A stretch of DNA of 64,000 nt from Shewanella benthica (lineage in GTDB: Bacteria; Pseudomonadota; Gammaproteobacteria; Enterobacterales; Shewanellaceae), in assembly GCA_023284085.1 (NCBI GenBank), contig JAKVHY010000025.1:39133-103132 (forward strand). Reading direction: 5' to 3'. The position numbers and the translations under genes were made by a program. Of the stretch, positions 18,809 to 27,486 are shown in pieces (within the stretch, counting starts at the first letter, position 1; the number at the start of each line of letters is the position of its first letter). Below the pieces are notes generated by a model. The model worked only from the letters and a program-made list of their open reading frames with translations, did not search any database and was not told where the DNA came from.

Positions 18809-20671
18809 ATGCTCATCCGTCACAAATTGCTGCTTAGCGCCGCCGTTTCAATACTGTCAATCGTCGCCATGTTTGGTCTGCAAAGATACTCGAGTGGGGT
18901 TCAACAAGGGTTAGCCCAGACGGCTCAAACTGTCATTGAATTGGAAAAGGAGGTGTCTAGCCTTCGAATAGCTGAAAAGGACTTTTTTGCTCGTCTCGAT
19001 ATGGACTACTTGAGACAACATCAGGCAACTTATAGGAACTTGAAATTAGAGATTGATTCTCTTGGTGAACAATTTGTTGTTTATGATATCTCGGTGAGGG
19101 CACTCGACAGTTTTGTTAGCAGCATGCAAAACTATCAAGAATCCTTTGCAAAGGTGGTTAGCTTACAACAGCAGATCGGCTTGACACCTAAGAGCGGTCT
19201 ATATGGTGCTCTGCGTCAGGCAGTGCATGATGTGGAGGCTTTAGTCCAGCAGTATGACCAGCCCAAACTCATGATTCTGATGCTGCAACTTAGACGCAAT
19301 GAAAAAGATTTCATGTTGCGCAGAGACCTGAGTTATGTGGCCAAGTTTAATGATAACCAGGCTAAGTTCCAACGCCTATTAGCTGTGTCTGTTTTAGATC
19401 AGCGTACCAAGGAGCAGTTAACTTCACTGATGGCGCGTTATCATAGTGGCATGGAGGCCTTGGTCGCTAAGGAGCAGGAATTAGGCTTAACCAAGAGCGA
19501 CGGCGAAATGGCGACTCTGCGTGCTGCTATACATGTTACCGAGTCCGCTGCCAACAAGTTGCAACAGCAGGCGAATACAGCGATTGCCGATGCCGAGGAG
19601 TCGGCACTGATACTGGCTGTCTCAATCTTTATTGTGATCACTATCTTCTTGTCCATTTTTACTATGTTTATTATCCGTAGCATCATGGAACCGGTAACCA
19701 AGATCACTGAGGCTATTTCAAATATCGAGAAAAATAAGGACTTATCGATACGTTGTGATGCCTCTGCAGATGATGAGCTTGGTCAGATAGCCACTCACTT
19801 CAATAGCATGGTAGCGAGCTTCCAGCAGTTAATCGAAGAGGTGATCGAGTCTGTTGAAATTATGAATCATTCATGTGGTGAGCTCTCTCTGAATGCGACC
19901 AAGGCATCCGAGGGGGTCGGTCGGCAGCTCAATGAAACGGATATGGTGGCAACGGCCATTACCGAGATGGGAGCGACGATCGAAGAGATCGCCAAGAATA
20001 CTGAGTTGGCGGCCGAGCGAGCGGCAAGTACCCATAATAATGCCCAGATGGGACAGGTTGGAGTGGAGCAGACGATTGAGAAAATCCAGTCATTGGCCGA
20101 GCAGCTGAATAGTTCCGCTCAGGTGGTGAATGACTTGGAAAAGGACAGTGAAACTATCGGCACTGTGCTCGATGTGATTAGGGGCATAGCCGAACAGACT
20201 AATTTACTGGCGCTTAATGCTGCCATTGAAGCCGCACGGGCTGGGGAGCAGGGACGAGGTTTCGCAGTCGTTGCCGATGAGGTTCGTAGTCTTGCCTTGC
20301 GCACCCAGGAGTCTACCGAAGAGATTGCCTCAATTATTCAAACATTACAGTCCCGTACCCGTTCCATTGTGCAGTTGATGGAGGCGACTCAGAAGCAAGG
20401 AGGAGAGAGTGCCGAACAAGCGGCGAGTGCTGGCAGTTTACTGCAGCAGATCAATGCCGATGTCAGCAATATCATGGATATGAGTACCCAAATAGCCGCG
20501 GCCATCGAAGAACAGAGTATGGTTGCTTCCGAGGTGAATAAAAATGTGGTGGTTATTCGGGACATTGCCCAAGAATCTGCCGTCACCGCCGATGAAAATG
20601 CCCAAGCTTCCGGTGAGGTAAAGGCACGTGCCGAACGACTTCAGCACGCCGTGAGTGCTTTCAAGATTTAA
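18809..20671 (+). CDS. Methyl-accepting chemotaxis protein with HBM sensor domain
   Basis: A membrane chemoreceptor of 620 residues. TM1 is near the N-terminus, followed by a long helical periplasmic domain with two related modules, each with an EKDF signature (LRIAEKDFFARLD near 53 and LRRNEKDFMLRRDLSY near 160), typical of the helical bimodular (HBM) sensor. TM2 lies around residues 265-290, a HAMP domain around 290-345, and the signalling hairpin has AEQTNLLALNAAIEAARAGE with GRGFAVVADEVRSLA. No C-terminal CheR-binding pentapeptide is seen. HBM receptors such as McpS sense organic acids; the ligand here is unknown. Start follows AAAAGG by 8 bases. Confidence 0.94.
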   Translation: MLIRHKLLLSAAVSILSIVAMFGLQRYSSGVQQGLAQTAQTVIELEKEVSSLRIAEKDFFARLDMDYLRQHQATYRNLKLEIDSLGEQFVVYDISVRALDSFVSSMQNYQESFAKVVSLQQQIGLTPKSGLYGALRQAVHDVEALVQQYDQPKLMILMLQLRRNEKDFMLRRDLSYVAKFNDNQAKFQRLLAVSVLDQRTKEQLTSLMARYHSGMEALVAKEQELGLTKSDGEMATLRAAIHVTESAANKLQQQANTAIADAEESALILAVSIFIVITIFLSIFTMFIIRSIMEPVTKITEAISNIEKNKDLSIRCDASADDELGQIATHFNSMVASFQQLIEEVIESVEIMNHSCGELSLNATKASEGVGRQLNETDMVATAITEMGATIEEIAKNTELAAERAASTHNNAQMGQVGVEQTIEKIQSLAEQLNSSAQVVNDLEKDSETIGTVLDVIRGIAEQTNLLALNAAIEAARAGEQGRGFAVVADEVRSLALRTQESTEEIASIIQTLQSRTRSIVQLMEATQKQGGESAEQAASAGSLLQQINADVSNIMDMSTQIAAAIEEQSMVASEVNKNVVVIRDIAQESAVTADENAQASGEVKARAERLQHAVSAFKI

Positions 20672-20702
20672 GTTAACCGAGTATCACTAAGTTTAGCAAA
20701 CG

Positions 20703-20748
20703 CCACAGAGCTGTGGCTCTCGATTCGCGCCGGAAGGCGCGAATCGAG
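20703..20748. terminator. Double hairpin after the chemoreceptor gene
   Basis: CCACAG-AG-CTGTGG (20703-20716) is followed by a perfect 13-bp stem CTCGATTCGCGCC-GGAA-GGCGCGAATCGAG (20719-20748). The T-run after it is poor (TGTTATTC), so it may be an mRNA-stabilising structure or a REP-like unit rather than a simple terminator. Confidence 0.55.
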
Positions 20749-20823
20749 TGTTATTCAATTCGATGTCATATTACCAATCTCATCAGATATTCCCTGTCAG
20801 AATTGGCTAACAATCACCGTTGA

Positions 20824-21141
20824 TTTTGGCAAGTTATTTCATGGTCCAGTGGGGAGGGGACATTACAAGAGCTGACGAGTTACTGTGAACATTTGGGTAT
20901 ACGACGGCATGTTTCTCAAACTACCAATGTTTCAAGCTGGCTACGCGTTTCAATCATATACTCTGATAACTGGCTCATTATAAATAGGCTTAGCTAGTAC
21001 TGGCTAAATTTCATCATTTTTCCTCATCAATACCCTTTTCCCAACATTACTGACTTTGAATACGCCATTAACTTGTGCGATTGAGCTTATGGGTAAGGTG
21101 TTCATTGATAATGTACTATAGAATGGATATGTTGTTGATTA
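20824..21141 (+). pseudogene. Decayed 3' end of Y1 transposase, repeat copy B
   Basis: Starts TTTTGGCAAGTTATTTCATG exactly like copy A and encodes FGKLFHGPVG, then shifts frame and continues as LQELTSYCEHLGIRRH. Similarity to copy A runs to about 21141. Copies A and B are direct repeats bracketing the chemoreceptor gene. Confidence 0.7.
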
Positions 21142-21330
21142 GACGATGGTAGTCTGCATTTTTATTGTTGCTAATCCAACTGGCGTTTTTAGCCGTAGTC
21201 CTTTTTATGACCTCGAAGATCACTTTAGTGAAAGTGACACTCATGATGCTTTTGAGCTTGGTGATAAATGATTAAGGTTAAAAAGTAGATGGTTAACCAA
21301 GCCAATCAATCTTTAAGAGGTGATTTCTAA

Positions 21331-21537
21331 ATGGATAGTGCATCAATAATGGTCTGGAGTGTTTTGTTTGCTGGTATAGGAATGGGTTATTTCATGTATG
21401 GTAGAAAGCAAAAAGCTATCGTTCCATTATGTATCGGGTTATCGCTTTTTGTATTTCCATATTTCATGTCTAGTGTGACTATGTTACTTATTGTCGGTGT
21501 TATTTTGGTGGCAATACCCTATTTTATTAAAATTTAG
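21331..21537 (+). CDS. Small two-to-three-helix membrane protein, unknown function
   Basis: A 68-residue hydrophobic protein with a strong ribosome site (AAGAGGTGA) before its ATG. Hydrophobic stretches span about residues 5-21, 29-44 and 47-66, with a basic loop GRKQKAI between the first two. Similar short proteins occur as hypothetical proteins in marine gammaproteobacteria (recollection). No operon partner; function not assigned. Confidence 0.65.
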   Translation: MDSASIMVWSVLFAGIGMGYFMYGRKQKAIVPLCIGLSLFVFPYFMSSVTMLLIVGVILVAIPYFIKI

Positions 21538-21916
21538 GGGGAACTGTCGTTCATTAAATATCTGTTTGCACGCGATGTATCAAGGCTTGGCGTGTTATAT
21601 GCCTTTGTGCTATTTCAGGCAAGTCTCATGGTTTACTCTTTTTGGAAGTATCCTAATGCCAAAGAACCATGAATTGTAACCTTTAACCTAGGTAAACAAC
21701 GTCTAAAGTCTGAGCCGTCATGCTCGTTGCCATCTTTCCCAAATCAAGATACACAGTGCCCGATATGGACGCTCCCGCTGAGTCAAATGTTTGTATTTCT
21801 TTCCCATAAGTACCTCCTTTTCTTTTAAAAAAGTATAGGTTGTGAAAAACAGTGTTATTCACAAATTATAATTGTTATAAATGAAGTTAATTAGAAGGTG
21901 TGTTGGAGATAAGTGA
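21538..21916. other. Intergenic region before the LysR gene
   Basis: Apart from the IS30-like fragment, this 379-base stretch is AT-rich near its right end and should hold the LysR gene promoter. Nothing else could be supported. Confidence 0.4.
21683..21807 (-). pseudogene. Possible 5' fragment of an IS30-family transposase
   Basis: On the minus strand a near-perfect ribosome site AAAAGGAGGT precedes an ATG at 21807 that encodes MGKKYKHLTQRER, closely resembling the usual start of IS30-type transposases (KYKHLTxEER). That frame stops after 29 codons, at 21718; a neighbouring frame stays open to 21683. I read this as a truncated and frameshifted relic. The match is short. Confidence 0.35.
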
Positions 21917-22798
21917 ATGTTGACCCGTTCTGATGATTTAGAGATCTTACTTTCTGTGGTTGATTGCGGTGGTTTTTCCGCTGCGGCAGAGACGTTAGGT
22001 ATTCAAGTGGCGCGCGTATCAAGAGCCGTGAGCAAAGTCGAAAAACAGCTCGGCGTATCTATACTTAATCGTACGACTCGGCGTGTAGAGCTCACCGATG
22101 AAGGTCGCCAATTTGTTGAAAGCATTCGAGTGGGGTTATTGCACATTCAGCAAGCGGAAGAAGATCTAATTTCGCGCGGTGAATTACCTCAAGGGCGCTT
22201 GCGTGTCGATGCCGCTAGTCCGTTTGTATTTCATCAGTTAGTGCCACTTGTACAAGGGTTTAATGAAGCGTACCCGGATATCCAACTGGAGCTCACTTCC
22301 AACGAAGGCTTTGTTGATCTATTAGAGAAGAAAACGGATCTTGCTATACGGATCGGCAAGCTAGCAGATTCAACACTCCATGCTAGGCCATTAGGCAAAA
22401 GCCTGCTGTTTATTGTCGCATCACCGGAATATTTATCCCGTAAAGGCTTTCCGCAGCATTCAAGTGATCTTTCTGGACATGCAACGATTGGTTTTTCTGG
22501 CCCCAAAGTACTCAACCATTGGCCGCTGAAAGGTTTTAAACCATTAGAGCCCACCTTCACTTCTAGTAATGGTGAAACCGTTCGGCAGCTGGCTTTAGCG
22601 GGTAATGGTATAGCCTGTTTATCAGGCTTTATGGTTCAAAAAGATATCGAAGAGGGACGTTTGGTGCCATTACTGGAGCCTGAAAAATTGTTTCATACGG
22701 ATAGAGAGCAGATCAACGCGGTTTTCTATAAGTCCTCTTCAGTAGCAAAGCGCATTTCGGCGTTTATAGACTTTATTCAGCCTAAGCTCTCTCTATGA
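21917..22798 (+). CDS. LysR-family transcriptional regulator
   Basis: A DNA-binding regulator of 293 residues with an N-terminal winged HTH (residues about 5-62: ILLSVVDCGGFSAAAETLG, then AVSKVEKQLGVSILNR and TRRVELTDEG) and a substrate-binding domain of the CrgA/DmlR type. It lies 140 bp upstream of, and in the same direction as, two Old Yellow Enzyme genes and probably controls them. Effector unknown, possibly an electrophile such as an enone or quinone (inference). Confidence 0.92.
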   Translation: MLTRSDDLEILLSVVDCGGFSAAAETLGIQVARVSRAVSKVEKQLGVSILNRTTRRVELTDEGRQFVESIRVGLLHIQQAEEDLISRGELPQGRLRVDAASPFVFHQLVPLVQGFNEAYPDIQLELTSNEGFVDLLEKKTDLAIRIGKLADSTLHARPLGKSLLFIVASPEYLSRKGFPQHSSDLSGHATIGFSGPKVLNHWPLKGFKPLEPTFTSSNGETVRQLALAGNGIACLSGFMVQKDIEEGRLVPLLEPEKLFHTDREQINAVFYKSSSVAKRISAFIDFIQPKLSL

Positions 22799-22881
22799 TT
22801 TAACGTCGCTGTGATTTAACGTTTGTTGGGCTTTTGCGGCTATTTTTGCATTTTTAACAAAAATCATTTGTTATTTTTGCT

Positions 22882-22897
22882 ATAAATAATTGTTTAT
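22882..22897. promoter_or_regulatory. Imperfect palindrome upstream of OYE genes
   Basis: ATAAATAATTGTTTAT is symmetric except for one pair and lies about 42 bases before the first OYE start, in an AT-rich promoter-like segment. It could be a LysR binding site, but no experimental consensus was used. Confidence 0.3.
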
Positions 22898-22938
22898 CCA
22901 CTTGGTAATATGCTCTCAACTTAACGAGAGGGCACATT

Positions 22939-24042
22939 ATGACGACTTCGCTGTTTCAACCTATTCAATTAGGCAATATTTCCCTTAATAATCGCATCGT
23001 GATGCCACCAATGACCCGCTCTCGCGCCAGTCAGCCAGGTGATATCGCTAATGATATGATGACAACCTACTATGCGCAGCGCGCTACAGCTGGATTAATC
23101 ATTGCTGAAGGTACGCAAATCTCATCGATGGCCAAAGGTTATGCTTGGACGCCTGGGATTTACACGCCAGAGCAGATCGCTGGCTGGAAAAACGTCACCG
23201 ATGCCGTACACGCTAAAGGCGGGGCTATCTTCGCTCAGCTTTGGCATGTTGGTCGAGTCACCCACTCAGATAATATTGGCGGTCAGCTGCCTATCTCTTC
23301 CTCAGCGATTCAAGCCGAAAACGTCAAAGTGTTTATCGATAACGGCACAAATGAACCGGGTTTTGTCGATGCCGCTCTGCCGCGTGCAATGACAAAGGAA
23401 GACATTACACAAGTCATAGAGCAGTATCGTCAAGCCGCATTAAATGCAGTAGAAGCGGGCTTTGATGGCATTGAACTCCATGCCGCTAATGGTTATCTGA
23501 TTAATCAATTTATTGACTCGGAAGCCAATAACCGCACAGATGAATATGGTGGCAGTTTAGAAAACCGACTGCGTTTTCTCGATGAAGTAGTCGCAGCTAT
23601 GGTTGAAGCCATAGGGGCTGAGCGTGTCGGTGTGCGCCTTGCGCCACTGACCACGCTTAATGGCACTGTCGATGCTAACCCGATCGAGACCTACATAGCC
23701 GCGGCGGCGCTGTTAAATACTCATCACATCGTTTATTTACACATAGCTGAAGTGGATTGGGACGATGCGCCTGATACCCCCCTCTCTTTCAAACGATCAC
23801 TTCGAGAGGCTTACCAAGGTGTCTTAATTTACGCGGGTCGTTATAACGCAGAAAAGGCTGAGCAGGCAATAGATGCGGGGCTAGCCGATATGATTGGCTT
23901 TGGTCGCCCGTTTGTTGCCAATCCCGATTTGCCAAACCGTATTCAACATGGCTTTCCATTAGCAGAGCACGTTGCAGAGACGCTTTTTGGCGGCAGTGAA
24001 CAAGGTTTAACCGATTATCCTGTTTATCAACTTGAGGACTAA
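22939..24042 (+). CDS. Old Yellow Enzyme family NADH:flavin oxidoreductase (paralog 1)
   Basis: An FMN-dependent ene-reductase of 367 residues, the usual NemA/OYE size. It reduces activated C=C bonds, and in relatives nitro or maleimide compounds. Core motifs are present: MPPMTRSRAS near the N-terminus, LWHVGRVTH, and the substrate-anion binding pair in ELHAANGYLINQF (His-x-x-Asn). GFGRPFVANPDLPNR is the phosphate-binding end of the barrel. Two bases separate its stop from the start of paralog 2, so they form an operon under the upstream LysR gene. Confidence 0.93.
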   Translation: MTTSLFQPIQLGNISLNNRIVMPPMTRSRASQPGDIANDMMTTYYAQRATAGLIIAEGTQISSMAKGYAWTPGIYTPEQIAGWKNVTDAVHAKGGAIFAQLWHVGRVTHSDNIGGQLPISSSAIQAENVKVFIDNGTNEPGFVDAALPRAMTKEDITQVIEQYRQAALNAVEAGFDGIELHAANGYLINQFIDSEANNRTDEYGGSLENRLRFLDEVVAAMVEAIGAERVGVRLAPLTTLNGTVDANPIETYIAAAALLNTHHIVYLHIAEVDWDDAPDTPLSFKRSLREAYQGVLIYAGRYNAEKAEQAIDAGLADMIGFGRPFVANPDLPNRIQHGFPLAEHVAETLFGGSEQGLTDYPVYQLED

Positions 24043-24044
24043 CC

Positions 24045-25136
24045 ATGTTATTTACGGCATTTAGCAACACACGATTAAAGACAAAGAACCGCATAGCGAT
24101 GGCGCCAATGACACGTTCACGTACCTCGCAGCCTGGTGATGTACCCAATGAAATGATGGCTGTTTATTATAAACAGCGTGCCAATGCGGGTTTGGTCGTG
24201 ACTGAAGGTGCGCCAATCTCAGCTGTGGGTCGTGGTTATTCGATGACGCCGGGCATTTATACACAAGCGCATATTGATGGTTGGAAAAAAGTCACCACAG
24301 CCATCCATGATGAAGGCAGTAAAGTGTTTATCCAGCTATGGCATGTAGGCCGCCGTAGCCACTCAAGCATTTCAGGAGAGCAGCCACTTGCTCCTTCAGC
24401 GATAAAAGTGCCGGATCAAGTCTTTGGTCCACTGCCTGAAGGTGGGTTTGGCATGATTGAAACCGAGCAGCCAAAAGCGATGAGCCAGCGTGACATAGAC
24501 AATACTATTGCAGATTTTGTCCAAGCCGCTAAAAATGCCATGGAAGCGGGTTTTGATGGGGTTGAGATCCACGCAGCCCATGGTTATCTGTTTGATACCT
24601 TTATGCGCTTAGAGAGCAATCAGCGTGATGACCAATATGGTGGTAGTCAAGAAAATCGCATGCGCTTTATGCTGGATACGCTAAAAGCAGTTGCTGATGA
24701 AATTGGTGGCGATAAAGTTGCTGTACGCGTGTCACCCCATGTGACAGAAGGTTTCGTTGATGAAGATGCTGAAATTATCCAGGTGATGTTAACAGCGTTT
24801 GAGAAAATAGCGCCGATGAATTTGGCGTATCTACATTTTTCAGAAAATATCTCTCGCCATGTTGAAGCATCAGAATCGTTTCGCCAGCAGGTCCGTGAAG
24901 TTTACCCGAATCCAATCATGGTGGCGGGTAAGTTAACTAAAGCAACGGCGCAGGAGCTGTTAGACAAAAACTACGCAGATTTAGTGGCATTTGGTACTCC
25001 ATATGTCACTAACCCAGATTTGGTTGAGCGTTTTAAACATAATTGGCCATTAACAGGGTTTGATGCCGATGCCCGGCTGACTCTTTATGGCGGCGGTGAA
25101 GAGGGCTATATCGATTACCCTGAATATCGAGCGTAA
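24045..25136 (+). CDS. Old Yellow Enzyme family oxidoreductase (paralog 2)
   Basis: A second FMN ene-reductase of 363 residues following the first by 2 bases. The substrate-binding pair is His-x-x-His (EIHAAHGYLFDTF), unlike the His-x-x-Asn of its neighbour; both types occur in the family and they differ in substrate and stereochemical preference. Other motifs: MAPMTRSRTSQPGD, LWHVGRRSHSS, AFGTPYVTNPDL. The two proteins are clearly paralogous but diverged, which suggests division of substrates rather than recent duplication. Confidence 0.93.
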   Translation: MLFTAFSNTRLKTKNRIAMAPMTRSRTSQPGDVPNEMMAVYYKQRANAGLVVTEGAPISAVGRGYSMTPGIYTQAHIDGWKKVTTAIHDEGSKVFIQLWHVGRRSHSSISGEQPLAPSAIKVPDQVFGPLPEGGFGMIETEQPKAMSQRDIDNTIADFVQAAKNAMEAGFDGVEIHAAHGYLFDTFMRLESNQRDDQYGGSQENRMRFMLDTLKAVADEIGGDKVAVRVSPHVTEGFVDEDAEIIQVMLTAFEKIAPMNLAYLHFSENISRHVEASESFRQQVREVYPNPIMVAGKLTKATAQELLDKNYADLVAFGTPYVTNPDLVERFKHNWPLTGFDADARLTLYGGGEEGYIDYPEYRA

Positions 25137-25173
25137 AACTACCACTCGTACTAGTACCTAAAGATTTTAGTAA

Positions 25174-25674
25174 CATTTGCGTGCGTTTGGGATAACTGAA
25201 TGGCGAGAAGCATGGCGCTATGGCTGCGTAGGTATTGTTGATGAAGATGACTTTCAGGGGCGTATTGTGAACTTTGATAGCCACGATAATGTCGCCTTGC
25301 TGTCTGGGATTATCGAGTAGATACCCGGAGATAAACATTACACGGTGTTAAGGGCACCGGATGGTTCCCCTTGGGGGCCTGTGGAGGTATACCAAGGCGG
25401 CTCAGAGAGAGAGTTTGTGTTATCCAGCTTACCGCCATTTCCCATCTCTCAGGGCAGTCAAGATGACGTGTTATATCGTTTTGGCGTACTGGAGAACATA
25501 GAGGCGAAAGCCTTGATAAACACCATGCAGCCGCAGAGACTGAAACGTTTCATTAGTGGCATCGGTTATGATGAGCGGGGTATGCAGATGATAATAATGA
25601 ACCACCGACAAAGCACCAGTTTGATAGCAATTGCTCTACACGTATCTGGAGAAAACCGTGCACATAGGCAGTAG
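25174..25674 (+). pseudogene. Remnant of a phage tail (host-specificity, TipJ-like) protein
   Basis: One reading frame stays open from 25174 to 25674 except for an in-frame TAG at 25318-25320. It reads FGITEWREAWRYGCVGIVD… then LRAPDGSPWGPVEVYQGGSE and QGSQDDVLYRFG, which resembles TipJ/J-like tail-tip proteins of siphophages and their prophages. It has no start with a ribosome site and lacks most of the roughly 1000 residues expected, so it is a prophage relic at the left edge of the accessory island. Confidence 0.6.
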
Positions 25675-25808
25675 ATAAGCTGTAATGATATGATCTAAGT
25701 TCTGCGTAGCATGGCATATAACTCCTATACAAATTATTTTGTGCAATCAAACATTTTTATTTACTATTAATACGAAAATGTATTCTTTGAATTAATTGTT
25801 TCCATCTT

Positions 25809-27020
25809 CTACCAAAAACTAACTTGAGGGAAAACCCCTGTATTCTTTGCATTTTCCATCACATTACAATGAGCATTAAAAAAAGCATCTTCATTTTTAA
25901 GGTTGAAGCAGAATTGGTAAAAATCTGGATAGCCAAATGCAATACATGGAACATTCTTGGCTTTATAAATATCAAGGAGCTGTGGACTGAATTCAACAGA
26001 CTGGTCATTAAATAATTCTTTTACTACTATCAACGCTTTCAGCTCTAACGAATTAGTATCCACAGAATGCAGAACTTCATCAATAAGAAACTCTAATTTT
26101 CCTGGTATGCGACGATAATAACTAATCGCTCCGTTTACTTGGGCTGTGGCCTTTTTTAACGCGCTCAACACATTTTTTCTTTTTCTTGGTAGTTTCTGCC
26201 GGCTAATCCTCTCTATGTTAGGACTATCTTTTGCTTGAATTATCAGCGATGTAGTATTAGTAATAATCAGAATGTCGCACATTTCTTCATTATCATAAGT
26301 CCGCTTAGGGTTGAGAAATATTTGCTCTGGTTGGAAAGTTAAAAGAAGACATTGGATTATATCCTCTTCTTGGTAGCTCCCTGGCTCTTGTCTTTCCAAC
26401 ATCGTATGGCTATGTCCAGGCGAACCATGATATGAATGACGCTTTGGGTGCATGTCCTGCCTAAAGATATTATCTCCATAAATTGCGGTACTTAATATTA
26501 TATCAATTGCTTGCTCATCATCATTTTTAGTTCTAGAACTAAAAGCAATTTCAATGGCTCGTAATATTTTTCTAGCATTTGATAATGAGGGTTTTAGAAG
26601 AACTGCCTCATTAATTTTTTTAAGGGTTTTATCAGGAATTATGACATCGGCACGATATACTAATAGTTCTCTGGTTAACTCATCAAAGAAATGAACATTG
26701 AGCATTCCTTTTTTTAGAAAACTGAACAAATTATGAGAAAAATCTTCTAGGAATAATGGAGTTTTTATAACCAGAGGTTCATCTTCATCATCGAAAAAGG
26801 CTGTAATTAAGCCCAAGGTTATATGACTACCAACCTTAACTGGTATTAGGTACAGCTTAAACCCTTCATTGATCTTAGCGGTTAGAAGGAGTTCCTTTGG
26901 TGCCTTAACAATGAATGCTTGGTAATCTTCATCAGCTGATGTCAAACTTTCAGGTAAAATCCCAAAGGGCATTTGTTGAATAACTGGCATTATTTCGGGG
27001 TAAAGAACTGTAAGCATCAT
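25809..27020 (-). CDS. Uncharacterised protein with a PD-(D/E)XK nuclease-like region
   Basis: A 403-residue protein of no family I recognise, in low-GC DNA. The C-terminal half has a plausible PD-(D/E)XK core: Glu218/Glu219 in a helix (YQEEDIIQCLL), Asp249 followed by ILIITNTTSLII, then Gln262-Ala-Lys264, and a helix with Gln294 (KKATAQVNGAIS). This order (E, D, QxK, Q) is that of many restriction-like nucleases. The N-terminal half is probably a separate domain of unknown role. Two adjacent ATGs (27020, 27017) follow GGAG. It lies downstream of the Shedu/HEPN pair on the same strand, 466 bp away. Nuclease activity is inference. Confidence 0.7.
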   Translation of the reverse strand: MMLTVLYPEIMPVIQQMPFGILPESLTSADEDYQAFIVKAPKELLLTAKINEGFKLYLIPVKVGSHITLGLITAFFDDEDEPLVIKTPLFLEDFSHNLFSFLKKGMLNVHFFDELTRELLVYRADVIIPDKTLKKINEAVLLKPSLSNARKILRAIEIAFSSRTKNDDEQAIDIILSTAIYGDNIFRQDMHPKRHSYHGSPGHSHTMLERQEPGSYQEEDIIQCLLLTFQPEQIFLNPKRTYDNEEMCDILIITNTTSLIIQAKDSPNIERISRQKLPRKRKNVLSALKKATAQVNGAISYYRRIPGKLEFLIDEVLHSVDTNSLELKALIVVKELFNDQSVEFSPQLLDIYKAKNVPCIAFGYPDFYQFCFNLKNEDAFFNAHCNVMENAKNTGVFPQVSFW

Positions 27021-27486
27021 TTATCTCCAAAAATATAGATTTGTATTTTATTGGCTACATAACGGGTAGCCTAATACTAAGGCTTTCAATATATTGGCTT
27101 AGTATTTTATACACTCAATATTATACCATCTGGAGGTGTTATTAGTAGTTGATTTAAAAGATTTTTATGTGTGCATCCCTTAATGGGTTTATAGAAGGCT
27201 TACATATTGGGTGGCTATAGAGCCCTATATGTAAGCTGAACAACAACTAACATCAGCCTTCATTCGAAGGCTAACACAATTTGGGCAACAATATTTTAGA
27301 GCGAGCACTCTAGTACTTGGATAAAAACGTGTTAGGACTATGGCTCTATTGGTAGTTAGTAGGATTAGGGAGTGTATGGTATACAGTAACGCTTGCAACG
27401 TAATATTGAGGCTCAGCAAAGCACCTTAAATACTAAACTAAAAATCCCACGAGTTGCGAATCAGTTTTAGTCTATTCATTAAGCAT
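27021..27486. other. Spacer rich in inverted repeats between HEPN gene and PD-(D/E)XK gene
   Basis: No gene is supported in these 466 bases. Three perfect inverted repeats are seen: AATACTAAG/CTTAGTATT at 27073-27106; GCTTACATAT/ATATGTAAGC at 27198-27236 with a further GGCT/AGCC pair inside; and AGCCTTC/GAAGGCT at 27255-27272. They could include the terminator of the Shedu/HEPN operon, which is read on the minus strand, but the spacing suggests recombination or mobile-element structure too. Confidence 0.5.

Noticed and set aside
27225..27419. Minus-strand 64-codon open frame
   Set aside because: Overlaps strong inverted repeats, has no ribosome site and an unlikely composition; treated as noncoding spacer.
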